Positions 10,597 through 23,173 of a stretch of 64,000 nucleotides of DNA are shown here, one piece after another. The notes beneath the pieces were generated by a model that was not told the DNA's origin, searched no databases, and saw nothing but the letters and a program-made list of their open reading frames with translations. Position 1 is the stretch's first letter. Each line of letters starts with the position of its first letter. Origin of the DNA: Batkoa obscura (taxonomy: Eukaryota; Entomophthoromycota; Entomophthoromycetes; Entomophthorales; Batkoaceae); the NCBI GenBank assembly GCA_030770535.1, contig JASVEC010000019.1:434001-498000 (forward strand), in the 5' to 3' direction. A program made the translations under genes and the position numbers.

Positions 10597-11601
10597 GGCA
10601 TTAAATGACATCATTGTTGCCTTTATTTTTTGATTCCATTTTTAGTTTGTTTTATCTATCTCTTGTGCTTTCTCTCTCTTTCCCTTCTTTTTTAGACTAT
10701 CTTATTTTTAAGTTTATTTTCATTGTATATGTATAAATATATAATAAAAAATAAAAAGTAGTTTAATAAAAAGTTATTTTTAATAATAGGAATAATAAAC
10801 AGCCACCTGTTCACTTTGTATTGTTCTAATTGTATTTAATTAAATTATTTTTTCATTATTTTATTTAATAATTTTACATCTATTTTGAGCTTTATCTTCA
10901 GGTTTATCCTAATCTTTTGGTGTGCGAATTATGTGTTCTCTGGCTCACTTTATCAATGTTTCAAAAACCAGTTACTCAACTTCGAGCCTTAAAAGGATTT
11001 ACTATTATTAAGAGATAAAAATAAATAGTAAAGGAGCATCAGGTTGTGATTCCGATGATAGTAACTTTGTGTTGTTGGTGTTTAATTTGGATGTTTTATT
11101 AATTCATTATTTGAGGTAAATTTAACCTTAAAATGATCCTTTATTAAAAGAATCCCATTTTTTAATAGCATTTATAGTGGAAAATCTCAAAAAAGAATAG
11201 ATGATAGCAACTTTATTGAGAACTGGCGTTATTATTTATGCTTACTGTACTTGCTTAATAAAATTTATTTTTCCAAATTAATCTCGAGTTTTTGAGCTCT
11301 TGTTTTTTTGTAAAGAACTCAAAATTAAATCGAAAGTTCTTTTTATTAAAGAATTTGTTTTTTATTTCAACAATTTTTTAGCTGACTATTTTTAAAGTTC
11401 TCTAACTAATTTCAAACTAGCGTTTATGTTTCAAGATTTATTTGATTTCATTCTAATTGTCAAGTAAAACAAAAATAAAATATATAAAAATAAAATATCA
11501 ATGAATTTAAGGTTTACTCTTTTTTTCTTTAATTTATAATTATAACTACAGTTTATATTTTATATTCTATACTTACATTGATTTCTATTATACCAATCAA
11601 C
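10597..11601. other. AT-rich intergenic region
   Basis: No coding region or TIR element seen. A pyrimidine-rich stretch follows the zinc-finger gene (about 10610-10700) and probably lies in its 3' untranslated region. Confidence 0.5.
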
Positions 11602-12750
11602 ATGAAATCTTACTCATTTATAGTGTTATTTATTTCTTCATATCTATCTAATAATAATTTTATTCAGACTAATGAAAATAGTGATTTTTTAAACTCGTGG
11701 AACAACATGGATCATAGTTCTGATAATTATTATAATAAAAAAAATTTAAACGATTTATATCCTCAAACCGAAATTTTAGATAGAAATGAAGACTCATATA
11801 ATAACGATAAAAGTATAAGCATTAACAATATTAATAATAATGTTAAATCCGAAATCTTATCACCTTATTCAAATTTTTTATCTTCAAGTAAATTAAATAA
11901 AGATAATATAAGTGACAATAAAAATAGGATTCCAATAATAAGTGGCAATAAAAACGAGATTGCTATGCTAAATAACAATATAAATGAGGTTCCAGTAATA
12001 AATAAACCACAACAATCTCCATCAAATAATAAAGCAAATATAGGGAATGATGACCTTGCCATGCTATTAAATGGAATCAAATATACACCAGTAGTATCAA
12101 ATAGCAACCCTAATCCAAATCTAAATTCGAATTTGCCTACTCCAAATAACAATTTAAATCCTAGTTCCCATTATTTATTCCCCTCCTCTTTATTATCTTC
12201 CTTATTATCTACTATCAATGTTTCCCCTACCTTACCTCCCACTTCGTCTCCCACCTTGTCTCCTATTAATAGTTTAATTAGCCCTACTTTACCTTTACCA
12301 ACTACCACTTCCATTCCCTTAAGTTCACCTACTCTTGCTACTACTTCTACTCCTCTTTTACCCAGTCCTACCTTGTCCAGTCCTCTTTCTTTTATCACTA
12401 CAGAAACTTTATCCAACACATCTCCACCCGCACCAACGTCCAGTTTATCTCTCTCCGATTGTATATCATTCCAAAAAAATTGTCGAGATAATCAATGTGC
12501 TAATAAAAGTGGAGTTAAATTTATGAGTTGTAACCAACAGGGTAGCTGTGTTTGTAATTCCGATGATGATCCAGATACTACTGTTAGTAGCTCAGAAGAA
12601 GATAGTACTACAGTCAGTAGTAGTAACAATAATAGCGAGAGTGGAATTGATGACTTTTTTACTAGTAATGCCACGTTGAACTTACATGGTGCTAAAAATA
12701 AGGTGTTAGCTCAATTAATCATTTGTTTTACTGTATTTTTAATAAGCTGA
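11602..12750 (+). CDS. GPI-anchored Ser/Thr/Pro-rich cell-surface protein with a six-Cys motif
   Basis: Intronless, 382 residues from the ATG at 11602; the frame extends upstream only to a non-ATG codon. Signal peptide: residues about 1-17 (MKSYSFIVLFISSYLSN). The middle is Asn-rich, then a long Ser/Thr/Pro region (about 12120-12450) expected to be O-glycosylated. Next comes a compact Cys motif, C-x6-C-x4-C-x10-C-x5-C-x-C (about 12466-12555). An acidic Ser-rich spacer leads to a hydrophobic C-terminal tail (VLAQLIICFTVFLIS) with small residues before it, the layout of a GPI-attachment signal. It is probably displayed on the plasma membrane or cell wall. I do not recognise the Cys motif as a named domain, so the function is open. 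Confidence 0.8.
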   Translation: MKSYSFIVLFISSYLSNNNFIQTNENSDFLNSWNNMDHSSDNYYNKKNLNDLYPQTEILDRNEDSYNNDKSISINNINNNVKSEILSPYSNFLSSSKLNKDNISDNKNRIPIISGNKNEIAMLNNNINEVPVINKPQQSPSNNKANIGNDDLAMLLNGIKYTPVVSNSNPNPNLNSNLPTPNNNLNPSSHYLFPSSLLSSLLSTINVSPTLPPTSSPTLSPINSLISPTLPLPTTTSIPLSSPTLATTSTPLLPSPTLSSPLSFITTETLSNTSPPAPTSSLSLSDCISFQKNCRDNQCANKSGVKFMSCNQQGSCVCNSDDDPDTTVSSSEEDSTTVSSSNNNSESGIDDFFTSNATLNLHGAKNKVLAQLIICFTVFLIS

Positions 12751-15700
12751 CAAACTGATGTTATTCTATTTAAATATAATCATTACTTATTTTATTTTAT
12801 ACACTTTTTTATATTGTTACTGTTTATTTTCGTTTTTATATATTCATAAGATCTGTCATTATTTTTTATCATTCCTTTTTTAGTTTATTGCTAATACGGT
12901 TACTATTGTTCTAAATATTCTTTTATTCTTAAAGGTTTAATTAGTAATCTTCATTTTTTTTTTCGAAAATATAAATGATCACTACTATTATTGAACAAAG
13001 AGTTATTAAAATACATTAAATAACCTAAAATGAAAAATACATGAGAAAATTAACTTATATTTCATAATATTAATCTTGATTTTTAGTTTTCATGATCCCA
13101 AATATTATAGTATATATATTATAGTCACTTCTTTGTACACAATAACTACTATACTATATACAAAAAAAATGTAAATTCACATAGGAGTGTTTTTTCCTAT
13201 TTTGGTATTTTGTTCAATTCTTAAAGCCAAAATTTCAAAAAATCCTTAGTAAACTGTTAATAAAAAAAAACATTACTAAAAAATTAAACTTTCGGAGTTT
13301 AAATTTTCCATAGTCAAAAAATTGTCTACTGTTAGTTATGGGATTAGCTATAGTTTCTATTACTATTTTTTGTAGTTTATTGTTAACTTTATTACTATAT
13401 TTAACTAATTTTAATTTTATTTATATCTTTAATTCATTTTATATATCAATATTATATTATTAAATAATATCTACCCAATTATGATCCAAAATAAAAATGA
13501 ACTAAATGAGCGGATAGTACCATATATATGTCATAAATTCATAGTTATTTGTGAACAATCTGTATGGTTTTTTCATTTATTACATATAATTGTTTCTATC
13601 AGTTTAGCCGAAATTTGATTTGGTTACTTACAAGTTTTATTTTTATTTTGTATCATCATTTTACTTTCTATTTAAGTTTGAATTTCAAAAATAATCAATC
13701 TTGATTTTATGTTATATAAACAAAAAGAATAAAGATATTAAAGCTAAAGTTCGTTTTACGGTAATATTATATTGTTTAATATAAATTATCTAACTAGTTT
13801 TTATTTTTTCATTTTATTGTATTACTAACAATATAATAGTTTATTCTTTTAAGATATTAAACTTAATAAATGCTATTAAATCTCTTAGTAAATGCAGATA
13901 AAATAAAAAAGAGGTAATAATAGTAACAATAACAAAAATAGAAATTAAAGTGAGGTGTTTACTTATTGAAAATGAGCTACAATAATAATGTAGTATAGAG
14001 TTGAAATGAGTAAAAATAAGGATAAAAACGGATCTACTATTTACAATGAACCTAAAAGTAACGAGTTCATAGCTTTTCCTTATTACTATTTTAGTTCATT
14101 ATTTAATGATCCTAATAAATTACTATTGTCATTTAACTTGATCTTTTTACTTTTTTATAGTTTGTCTTGTTTTATTTTTTAGATCGTGAATACTATACTA
14201 TTTAAACCTTGATACAACTGATACTTTATTCTATTTTATCTTATATTTTGAATTATATCTTTAATATATTAGTAGCTGTATGTCAATGAATTTCTTATTT
14301 TGATAAACTCATATTTTACATTTAATTTAAAATCTTGATACTAATTCATATTAAATAGACCAATCCAATATCAATAAATAAAGTACTTTAGATGTATTAA
14401 ATTAATTTTAATTACTAAACTTTAAATTGTGAAAAACAAAGTATAAGTTACAAAAATCTTGTTGTCTATTTTAAAGATAATACTAATATTTTAAATAAAA
14501 AACTCAATTCTGTTTATTTCTTATAATTTTTATATCTCATTTGATTATGAAAGTTTGAAAAACTGAGCTGTCTAGTTTAATCTTCCTCTAATGAATAATA
14601 TATATATACATGTAAACAAATACTTATAATTTGACTATAGACAGCGCCCCGTTCATTTAGTATAATATAGAATGATCCAACTATAGTTAATTCAAATGCT
14701 CGTAAAATAGCACAATACACAATAAGAATTAATACACAATAAGAATATAAATTCACACTAGTAACTACTAAATTATTTTCGATGATTTAATATTATTATC
14801 AAATGATAAATCAAAGTTGATGAAAAGAAAAGAACAGTATTTATTTATGCAAATATTACTTTTATTATATACATAAATTAAAACAAACAATGTTTGTATT
14901 TATATGTATATAACAAAGCATAGCTAAACATAGTACGAATAGCTATAAAATATCAAGAATGAATATAAAGTAACAATGAAAAATGTGGAATATAGCGAAC
15001 TTTCTAATAGTAAAGGGGGCAAATCCTTCCCTGAAACCATGATCTCATCAAATGAACTACGGTGCGTATTATTTTTATATATTTATTAATATAATAACCG
15101 TTATCATTTATATTAGTTACTTTGATTACTAATGAATAGACTTAAGCTTATTTTAATTTGCTGTTCCATCTATTATATTTAATACACTATATAGTGACGA
15201 ATACGCATATTGGATACTATAGTAATAAGTAAAAGTAAAGATGATCATATAGTCTAAATGCTTGTATATAGAGAGTCTAGGCTTATCATACAATAATAGA
15301 AATTATAATGTCAACTGAAAATATAAATATAAAAGTCAAGAGACTGATTAACTTCAATTAATCAGATAAAAATAACAATAAAAAACAAAATTTAAAAGTT
15401 CAATAATTCATATGAAACATCATTCATTTTCAATTTTGATTTATAAAAAATAAGATCAAAATTAAAAATCAGAAATAGCATTGCTTAATTTATAATAATT
15501 GGAATAAAAATAATATCTTTAGTTTTTAAGCATATATTTATAGCCATTTTGTAGTATAAATTCGTTATTATTCATTATACATCATTTATATTTAAAACTA
15601 ATAGTAAGTAAATAAATAAATCGATATTTGCTTTTTAAACTTGTATCGATTTCGGCTATGGTATCCAATCAAAAGTCAAGAATTTATGGTTGAATCTTTT

Positions 15701-15957
15701 ATTGCCAATCATTCGAAACATTACTTGATTTTACACCATAGTAAGTGAATTAAAATGGACAAACTAAACCAGCTGAACTTAAATTGGTAATAACACTAAT
15801 TACTTTTTAGAATTACTTAAATAAATCAATTTTTTTTTGAACTTTTTACTTTTGTAATTAGAATTTATAAACTGGAATTTAGGTATAAATAGTGGTTCTT
15901 TCTCTCTTTATTTATTTTTTTAAAAAACAAAGAATATTAAACAAATAACATAATCGA
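12751..15957. other. 3.2 kb AT-rich gene-free region upstream of zinc-finger factor 2
   Basis: No gene is supported. Near 13182 a string AGGAGTGTTTTTTCC weakly resembles a TIR element left end without a right end. A 29-codon open frame at 14976-15062 that could end at a GTGCGT donor has no continuation. The last part holds the TATA box of the next gene. Confidence 0.5.
15884..15892 (+). promoter_or_regulatory. TATA box of zinc-finger factor 2
   Basis: TATAAATAG, 66-74 bases before the ATG, followed by a pyrimidine-rich stretch (TTCTTTCTCTCTTTA). Confidence 0.6.
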
Positions 15958-16800
15958 ATGGAAGAATACAATAAAAAACAACTATATCAAGAAATAAACA
16001 TACAAGATCCTTATAATTATTGTTCAGCTGCAAACCTAAACAATATAACTACTAATAATGAATTATCTTACTTTGAACCCATTTTATCTTCACAATTTTA
16101 TTTACAGCACCAATCTTCTTCACTATCGCCTTCCTCTTCTGGTATAGCGCTATTACCCCCTCCAGTAATGGCTACTCATCCCCATCCTATTTATAATTAT
16201 CATTTGAACTATCACTTATTGAACTATTATGATCCAATGACTTCCACTGCTACTGCTGCAACAATGATGCCGGAATTATTATTAACAAGTAACAACATGA
16301 ATATGAACAATATGAATAACTCACTAATAATGAATAATAGTAATTCATCACCTACTTCAAGCATTATTGAAACAAGTTTATTAAATAAAGGAAGCGAAGC
16401 CAGTATAACATTAAATTCACCATCATTTTCATTTAATAAGAAAATAGCTTCTCCAGAAGCAATTAGCCCAATTAAAATGGATTTAGAGTCAACTTTGCAT
16501 AATAATGGTATTAACAATGTAAATGATAACCAGCAACAGAGTAATTCTAAGACTAAAATAACACGCAATAAACGTAAATGTACTAAACCGGTTTGTGATT
16601 TACCATTTGATTGCCCTAAACCAGGATGTAATAAAACATTTAAAAGATCAGAACATCTCAAAAGACATTTGAATTCAGTACACAACCCTATAAAATCATT
16701 TATTTGTTCATATATTGATTGTGGAAAAGCATTCTCAAGATCAGATAATCTTAATCAACACATACGTACCCATATAAGGAAAATGGTAGCTAAAAAATAA
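15958..16800 (+). CDS. Msn2/4-type C2H2 zinc-finger transcription factor 2
   Basis: An intronless 280-residue factor with two C-terminal C2H2 fingers (about residues 218-273). Both fingers have four residues between their cysteines (CPKPGC, CSYIDC). Recognition helices are [10 protein letters not shown] and [10 protein letters not shown], essentially the Msn2/4 pattern. The N-terminal 200 residues are Asn/Ser/Met-rich low complexity with Pro-rich patches and no known domain. A basic stretch (KITRNKRK) precedes the fingers and could serve as a nuclear localisation signal. It is closer in its fingers to the protein at 51873 than to the one at 9631, so the three represent at least two duplications. 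Confidence 0.9.
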   Translation: MEEYNKKQLYQEINIQDPYNYCSAANLNNITTNNELSYFEPILSSQFYLQHQSSSLSPSSSGIALLPPPVMATHPHPIYNYHLNYHLLNYYDPMTSTATAATMMPELLLTSNNMNMNNMNNSLIMNNSNSSPTSSIIETSLLNKGSEASITLNSPSFSFNKKIASPEAISPIKMDLESTLHNNGINNVNDNQQQSNSKTKITRNKRKCTKPVCDLPFDCPKPGCNKTFKRSEHLKRHLNSVHNPIKSFICSYIDCGKAFSRSDNLNQHIRTHIRKMVAKK

Positions 16801-18996
16801 GTTATTGCTTTTTGATATTATGATTTGACGTTGTAAGTTTCTGAGAAATATCAGATTTTTTATCTTCTGTAGCATTTTATATTTTTTAGTATGATCATAT
16901 CTTTTATTATTATTTATAATAATTCATTATGAAAAACAAAATTAATTGAAAATATTATAATAATAGTTTCAATTTCAATTATTTAAGTTTTACTATTCAT
17001 TTTTTCTTAAAGTTTATATTGTAATATCCCATCATTCTTCTTATATCCACCTAACCTGTTTATGTATCTTAATCACATTTTTTAATTTTATTTAAATAAA
17101 TTTTGTAATATTTAAACAATTTCCCTCAACCCCTTTTCCATTCCTATTTTTGATTTTAATTCTCCTTTTTATTATTATTATTATTATTTTAAAACATCTT
17201 ATTCTTCCTTGTTATTGTAATGTTATATAAATGTTAACTGCATACAAAAGGTTTATCTCAAACCTTGATAATAATTGTTAATGTTAATTACTTAGTAATA
17301 CTACCTTATCTTTATTCTTACTATGGTTTTAATTTTTCTCTAAATATCCACAAACCCGTAAAAGATTATAGTTCCAAAATTTATTATAAAACAGAACATC
17401 AAAAAAGAGTTGAATAATTGTTATGAATAGTAATGTAAAGGGAGAAAAGGGGAGTTATCTTATACATAGCCACGAGGACCAAATTAATGGATTTGTTAGA
17501 TTTTATCGAAGCGCTTAATAATTTAACTTTACTTTAATGTAACCTAAAGATGTTCGCTCACAATCATCTTTGTACTACTATTCCTACCTTAACATAAAAC
17601 TCTGTCGTTTTATTGATTAATGAAGGTAAAAGAACTTGATGCTATTAATATAATTTTAAAAAAGTTATATTTTTAAATAACAAATATAAGTTATTATTAA
17701 AACCATTGCAAATTTATTTAATTTTCGCTTTATTTTAACTTTAATCATCTTTTTTACTTGGCTCATTTTTTTAAAGTAAAAGCTTCTAACCAGTAAAGGA
17801 TAACCCCTAAATGTAATCAATCAACTTAGAATCTTCTTACTTAATAAAATAAAGTCATTAATTATAATATATATATATAATTAACTATAAGAGCAATAAA
17901 AGAACCATTCTTATTAATATAAACTATTGCTATTAATAAATAAAAGCATCATAATTTCATAAAGTCCCAGAATAAAATGAACAAAATAAAGATATAGATA
18001 GGACGGTTTTCTATAAATAAAAATGCAGACTCTATTGATTCCAAAATATAATTCTTAATATAAGTTCGGTATTGTGGTTCTTGTATGGTTTATAATCTAG
18101 AATTTATGCTATAATCAATGACCTCAAATACTTTAAAGTTTATTTAAATTTACTATTTTAATTTTTATTATTTTTTTATCATTTATTTCCTATCATAATC
18201 TATAATCCACCCTATTTTGATAATAAGTTAAGTATTTAAATTCTTTTTACGAATGGTATTAGAAATAAGCGATAGTAAATTAATAACCTTAATTATTGCG
18301 TATTAGATAGAATATTTGATACATTGTAACGTTATGCTAAAATGGTCAAATCTTTAATATTATGTTAAAAAGGAATATACCGCTATCTGGAATTTAAAAG
18401 GAAAAAAGTAACTAAAATATTAATAAATTTACTTAATAGGTTCATTTTTGAGCGATCTTAAGCTTAAAACAGCTTTTATATACATCAGTTTTTTAAACTT
18501 TAATTCATGATAAATCCATATGATACTTTTTCTATATTTTATATTTATACATCTGCCTCATTTCTATCTTATAACTCCAATAACATATTACATAATACGA
18601 ATTTATTTAAAATTATTCTAAAAAGCATCTCGAAATTTAGCCTCATAACCGTATCTTATTTTTTATAGTACCACATCATTTTGCTAAAGTAGATTGTATG
18701 TATTTTATATTGCCTTTTTTTATTATGAAAACATTATGTAAAGATTATTATTTTATTATTTAAAAGGTTGAGATAGCTTCCTGATAAAATTAAATGAAAC
18801 ATTTTAAATATGGTGGACCTATAAATTTTATTTTTATGTTAAATTGATTTGAAAATTGAAAATAAAATATAAGTGAATTATAATACTATTAAATTTTATA
18901 GATAATTCATTAGAATACTGGATTGAAAAATACAACAATTACAGGTTAATATTATGATTTTCAGAATTCAAGTACTATAATTTTTAAACTACATAT

Positions 18997-19088
18997 GGGG
19001 ATGTATTTTCGTGTTTAAGAATTTTACTAACAAATTTTCCGCTCAAATAGCACCTAAAAGTTGGAAAATGATAAAATAAAATACCCTC
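18997..19088 (-). mobile_element. TIR element copy 3, 92 bp
   Basis: Begins GGGGATGTATTTTCGTG (right end first) and ends TACCCTC. ATAT on both sides (18993-18996, 19089-19092). Confidence 0.8.
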
Positions 19089-19136
19089 ATATTTTATTAA
19101 AGAAAATTTATCTAATAATTCAAATTTAAAAAGTAT

Positions 19137-19232
19137 GGGGATGTATTTTTGTGTAAGAGTTTTACTAACAAATTTTCCGCTTAAATAGCACTTAAAAAAT
19201 GAAAAAAGTAATGAAGTCAAAAAAACATCCCC
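19137..19232 (-). mobile_element. TIR element copy 4, 96 bp
   Basis: GGGGATGTATTTTTGTG to AAAAAACATCCCC. Flanks GTAT on the left and ATAT on the right. Confidence 0.85.
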
Positions 19233-19426
19233 ATATTTTGTTTTGAAGTTAATAAATTTATATACTTTATACGCTTTTTTGATAATAATTATTACTATTA
19301 TTTTAATAAGCGGTTTATCAGATTCAATATCTTAAATTATATTTATTTTTATTTCTTTGACATCAGCTGAATATAAGCTCCATCAATGAATTACGATACT
19401 TTACACCTCAAACATTTCTACTATAT

Positions 19427-19521
19427 GAGAGTGTTTTTTGACTTCTATTTTTTCTACTTTTTAAGCGCTATTTAAGCGGAAAATTTGTTAGTAGGATTCT
19501 TAAACACAAAAATACATCCTC
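19427..19521 (+). mobile_element. TIR element copy 5, 95 bp
   Basis: GAGAGTGTTTTTTGACTTC to ACATCCTC, ATAT on both sides. Orientation is opposite to copies 3 and 4. Confidence 0.82.
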
Positions 19522-20376
19522 ATATTTTTATTATCTACAAAACATAATTTAAGATCAAACCACATATGATAGCGTCGATTTATAGTATATCATCTTTACT
19601 TTCAACAATCTTAAGCACACAATTAGCAGAATCTGATAAAATAAAAACAACTGACGGGTATAGTCTGATAAAAGGAGATGGAGTTATATGGAGGGTTACA
19701 ACCAACTTTGACCCAGCGCTCTTTTCTGTATTTATATTACTAGTATTTAGACTATGATTAATCGTTATTTGGAATTAAAAAAGAGAGTATTAAAAAAGAG
19801 AGGAGCAAATAATGTAGTAACAGTTCGAGAACAAAGTATAGGGTATTCACTAGACTACCTAACTATACATTGCTAGTATTAGCGAGTTATATGTTTTCTA
19901 TGATTGGATTTATTTTTGTAATTTTTAAAACTAAAATAAGTAAATCAGCAATCATAACTATCTGGAATATCCGAGCTTCTTTTTCTAGGTTACCAAGCTT
20001 TTAAAATTATTGCTATACCTTACAAATAACACATTTTTAAGAGAAGTTAACTAAACAATAGAGTTACACAGCAGCAGCCCATTTTTTTAAAAAACTTAGA
20101 TAATCCAATTTTTTAATACAGTAATAATTCTTAAGAGGGACCTTTAAACTAATGATACGATTATTTCCGTATTTGAATATTAGAACTTTATTTTTATTTT
20201 TGATTACATAAGATAATAATATGGGTTCAAAAATGTTGAAAGTACTGCTAAGGTCCCTGAGAACTTTATAATCATAACTGAAGCATTTAAATGTTATTTC
20301 GAATAATACTAGTTTAGCTGCTTAATAAAGTTTAACTATAGACATTAAATATCTGTAGCTATTGCTTTTATTCCAT

Positions 20377-21858
20377 TTATTTTAAAATGTTTCTGATAAA
20401 TTCAAGAACTTTTCTCTTTGCTTCTGCAATATATTGTGTGTCACTTGAATCTGGATAAGCTATATCAGCACAATGCGCAGCTCCTTTGATGATTATAGAT
20501 TGTAATTTATCTGTTGAATTAGTAACAGAAAGTGGGGTCCATGGATCAAGCTCCCCATTAACAAACAACAATCGGTCAAACTTAATGCTTTTACCTTTGT
20601 ATTTTTTATTGGTTTCATTAATGTTTGGATATGCAGGCCCTTTGGGTCCAAAAACGGCACTACAAATTGATTCACGATTAAAAGCAACATCAAAAAGCCG
20701 AGATTTTAATGAAGGAAAGTTTTTTGGAGGTGCAACTTGCCAGTAACCGAATTCATTACAAGATTGATAAAACCATTGACGCGTAGATTCATTGGGGCCA
20801 AGTTGATGAGTAGAATTGTAACGCGAAAAGTCAGTAAAGCTTTTACATGTATTCTTTCCAAGGCTTTTTTTGAAATTTGAAGCAAAATCATCTAATTTTT
20901 CGGCACCCGATCCCTTTAAATATAATGATTTACAATGATTGGCAATATTAATATTGGTGTTATTACTATCCTGAACTATACCACCAATTTGGCCTAAACT
21001 ACTAACAAAATATCTATTATCAACATCTGCACAATTAAATTTTTCCTTTAAACTCTTAATTTTAACTTCATCACCACTAAACAGCACATGATCAATTGCT
21101 TTAATGTTTTCAATGTAATAATTCAAGCAGTCTTGTCCACCATTTACAACAATTGATTTTTGAACTTGTAAATCATATTCATAAAAGTTTTCTTTCGCTT
21201 CAACTGGTGCGGAGGATGCAATTGCTCCATAAAAAATGTTTGGATATATAGAGCGTGCCCAAGCAGCAATATTTCCTGCATAACTTCCACCACCAATTAT
21301 CCATTTAGTATTAAGGCTATTAGTCCGATTGGTATTCGATTGTGGCAATGTAATATTTAAAACAAAGGTAGCCAAATCACCGATAGCCAAATCAGAAGTA
21401 AGGTATTTCAAACTTTCAAGGCTTAAATCAGGTTTAGGTTGAGATTGTCCATAAAACCGATGTTCTAGAGCATACACAACTCCATTGTGTTCTTCAGCTG
21501 CTTTAGCTAAAAGTGAATATTGTGCCCAGCTACCATCAAGTTCATCTTCGCCACTTATATAAAGAAAAGCAGGCCCGCCTGGTTGATAATATTGATCATT
21601 TACAAAATAACGTTGCTTCCAAAACTTTCTGCTATCTGGGCCACCATCATGGGTTAAAGATTGATTAAACCATCGTTCCGTTGAACCTCCACTCCTAAAA
21701 ACTTTGAACTTCTTTAATACACCGTTATCTACTTTTAACAATCCACCGTAATATGGCTCAGCCATTACGGATAAAAACATTATTGAAATTTGAAATAATC
21801 TAAAATTCATCTTTGTAAATGTTTTTTTACACTCAATTTGTCTTAAATACTTTTTCAT
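20377..21858 (-). CDS. S28 family serine carboxypeptidase, complete
   Basis: A full-length, intronless S28 peptidase (493 codons from the first ATG; the family is usually about 480-510). A second ATG at 21810-21808 starts a better signal peptide (MNFRLFQISIMFLSVMA, then EPYYGG), so the mature-competent start is probably that one, giving 477 residues and a secreted or vacuolar product. Triad, numbered from the first ATG: Ser192 in GGGSYAGN, Asp438 in NGELDPW, His462 in KGAAHCAD. Several N-x-S/T sequons suggest glycosylation. It is clearly paralogous to the partial gene at 1-1161 but well diverged at the nucleotide level. It lies 1.3 kb downstream of ABCB paralog 2 on the same strand. Confidence 0.95.
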   Translation of the reverse strand: MKKYLRQIECKKTFTKMNFRLFQISIMFLSVMAEPYYGGLLKVDNGVLKKFKVFRSGGSTERWFNQSLTHDGGPDSRKFWKQRYFVNDQYYQPGGPAFLYISGEDELDGSWAQYSLLAKAAEEHNGVVYALEHRFYGQSQPKPDLSLESLKYLTSDLAIGDLATFVLNITLPQSNTNRTNSLNTKWIIGGGSYAGNIAAWARSIYPNIFYGAIASSAPVEAKENFYEYDLQVQKSIVVNGGQDCLNYYIENIKAIDHVLFSGDEVKIKSLKEKFNCADVDNRYFVSSLGQIGGIVQDSNNTNINIANHCKSLYLKGSGAEKLDDFASNFKKSLGKNTCKSFTDFSRYNSTHQLGPNESTRQWFYQSCNEFGYWQVAPPKNFPSLKSRLFDVAFNRESICSAVFGPKGPAYPNINETNKKYKGKSIKFDRLLFVNGELDPWTPLSVTNSTDKLQSIIIKGAAHCADIAYPDSSDTQYIAEAKRKVLEFIRNILK

Positions 21859-23173
21859 TTTAACATAGTTACTTAATGTTATATTATCAATGACAATTAA
21901 TGCTTTGAAATCTCTAAATAAAGCAATTTAGCTAACATGTTGAAATAAATGTTCTTGAAATAAATTATTAGCTATATTGTTGTAATATATTTACATCACA
22001 TAAAGATTGGAAAAAGTGGTTATTTGCTATAATCAAATTTCACAAAGTCAGGATAGTTTAACTGGATTATTTTTACCAAATATTCAAGAAATTCTATCAA
22101 TCAAATAGTTTTTATATAACTTAATTATATTCATTAACTATAAAGCAACCATGATATTTCAATTTTTACTCTCATTATGCCATCCGAACCAAATTTGTTT
22201 AATATAGTAAATTATGAAACTATAAACAAATATATTGAAATATTCTATAATAGCATTAATATAATAAAAGTTATGCTTTTAACTGTACTTTGTTTTAACT
22301 AATCTTGTTTTTCCATTTAATATTATTCAACTAATTAAAATAAATTTTATCATTATTAACACTGGGGATGTATTTTGTGTTTAAGAATTTACTAATAAAT
22401 TTTCCGCTTAAATAGCACTTAAAAAATGGAAAAAATAATGAAGCCAAAAAAACACCCCATTACTTTTATCCTAATACTTGGAATTTTATTTAAGCGTTTG
22501 TGACTTTTCTGCCATTATTAATAAACTATACTAGAATTGTTGAAAAAATACTATACTAGGACCTATTATTTATTATATTATTCAAACAAACATCAATATG
22601 CAAAAAGGTTTTCGGAATTAATAGGTTATTAGGCAATGGTCAATGAAGTCGATATAATTTTTTAAGTCTTTTCGGAATTCTTGGTAGTGCAAGAAACTTT
22701 ACAGTATTTTTAACACCACATTTATCTTAGGAGAGAAATATGAGCAAATCATCAAAATATTGCAATGATACTTTGGATAAAAGTAAACAAAATGTAAACT
22801 TAGTAGCGTAAATCAAAATGGTTATGGTCAAAATATAATAAACCTCTTTATAGATTAGCTTTCTTATTTGTTCGTTTTTGTTTTGAATTATTGAAGAAAA
22901 ATTTTACACTAATTTGTTTAAATTACTTGATAAACTTGATAAGTTAAAAATACTAAATTTTGAACCAAATTGCTTGTTATCCCTATTCAATATTCTAATT
23001 CAGTAAATCTTTTTGATAATCTATTACTAAAATAAAATTATGTTGCAAGTTATTATTATAGTATTAGTTTATAAATTTATACTTAACTATTAAGCCAAAA
23101 AACAAAAGAAATTTATAAGTTAAAAAAATATGTTATTATTTATTAATAAAATTATAAACCAGTAAACAAGCTT
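21859..23173. other. AT-rich intergenic region with one TIR element
   Basis: Only the TIR element at 22364-22458 is recognised. Confidence 0.55.
22364..22458 (-). mobile_element. TIR element copy 6, 95 bp
   Basis: GGGGATGTATTTTGTG to AAAACACCCC. The flanks (CACT, ATTA) do not match, so the target duplication has decayed or the ends were altered. Confidence 0.8.

Larger units (their letters stand above)
16801..20376. other. 3.6 kb gene-free region with a cluster of three TIR elements
   Basis: Contains TIR element copies at 18997, 19137 and 19427, and a short (ATT)n run at 17171-17188. A 63-codon frame at 19566-19757 is not convincing as a gene (see rejected items). Confidence 0.55.

Noticed and set aside
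11578-11601. Upstream extension of the GPI protein
   Set aside because: It starts at TTG. The ATG at 11602 begins a proper signal peptide.
14976-15062. A 29-codon frame followed by a GTGCGT donor-like site
   Set aside because: No downstream exon in phase could be found.
16227-16685. A 152-codon antisense frame over zinc-finger factor 2
   Set aside because: Shadow of the finger-coding sequence on the other strand, which has the clear domain.
19566-19757. A 63-codon frame with a signal-peptide-like start
   Set aside because: Short, no recognisable domain, ends without a plausible continuation, and lies just beside a TIR element cluster.
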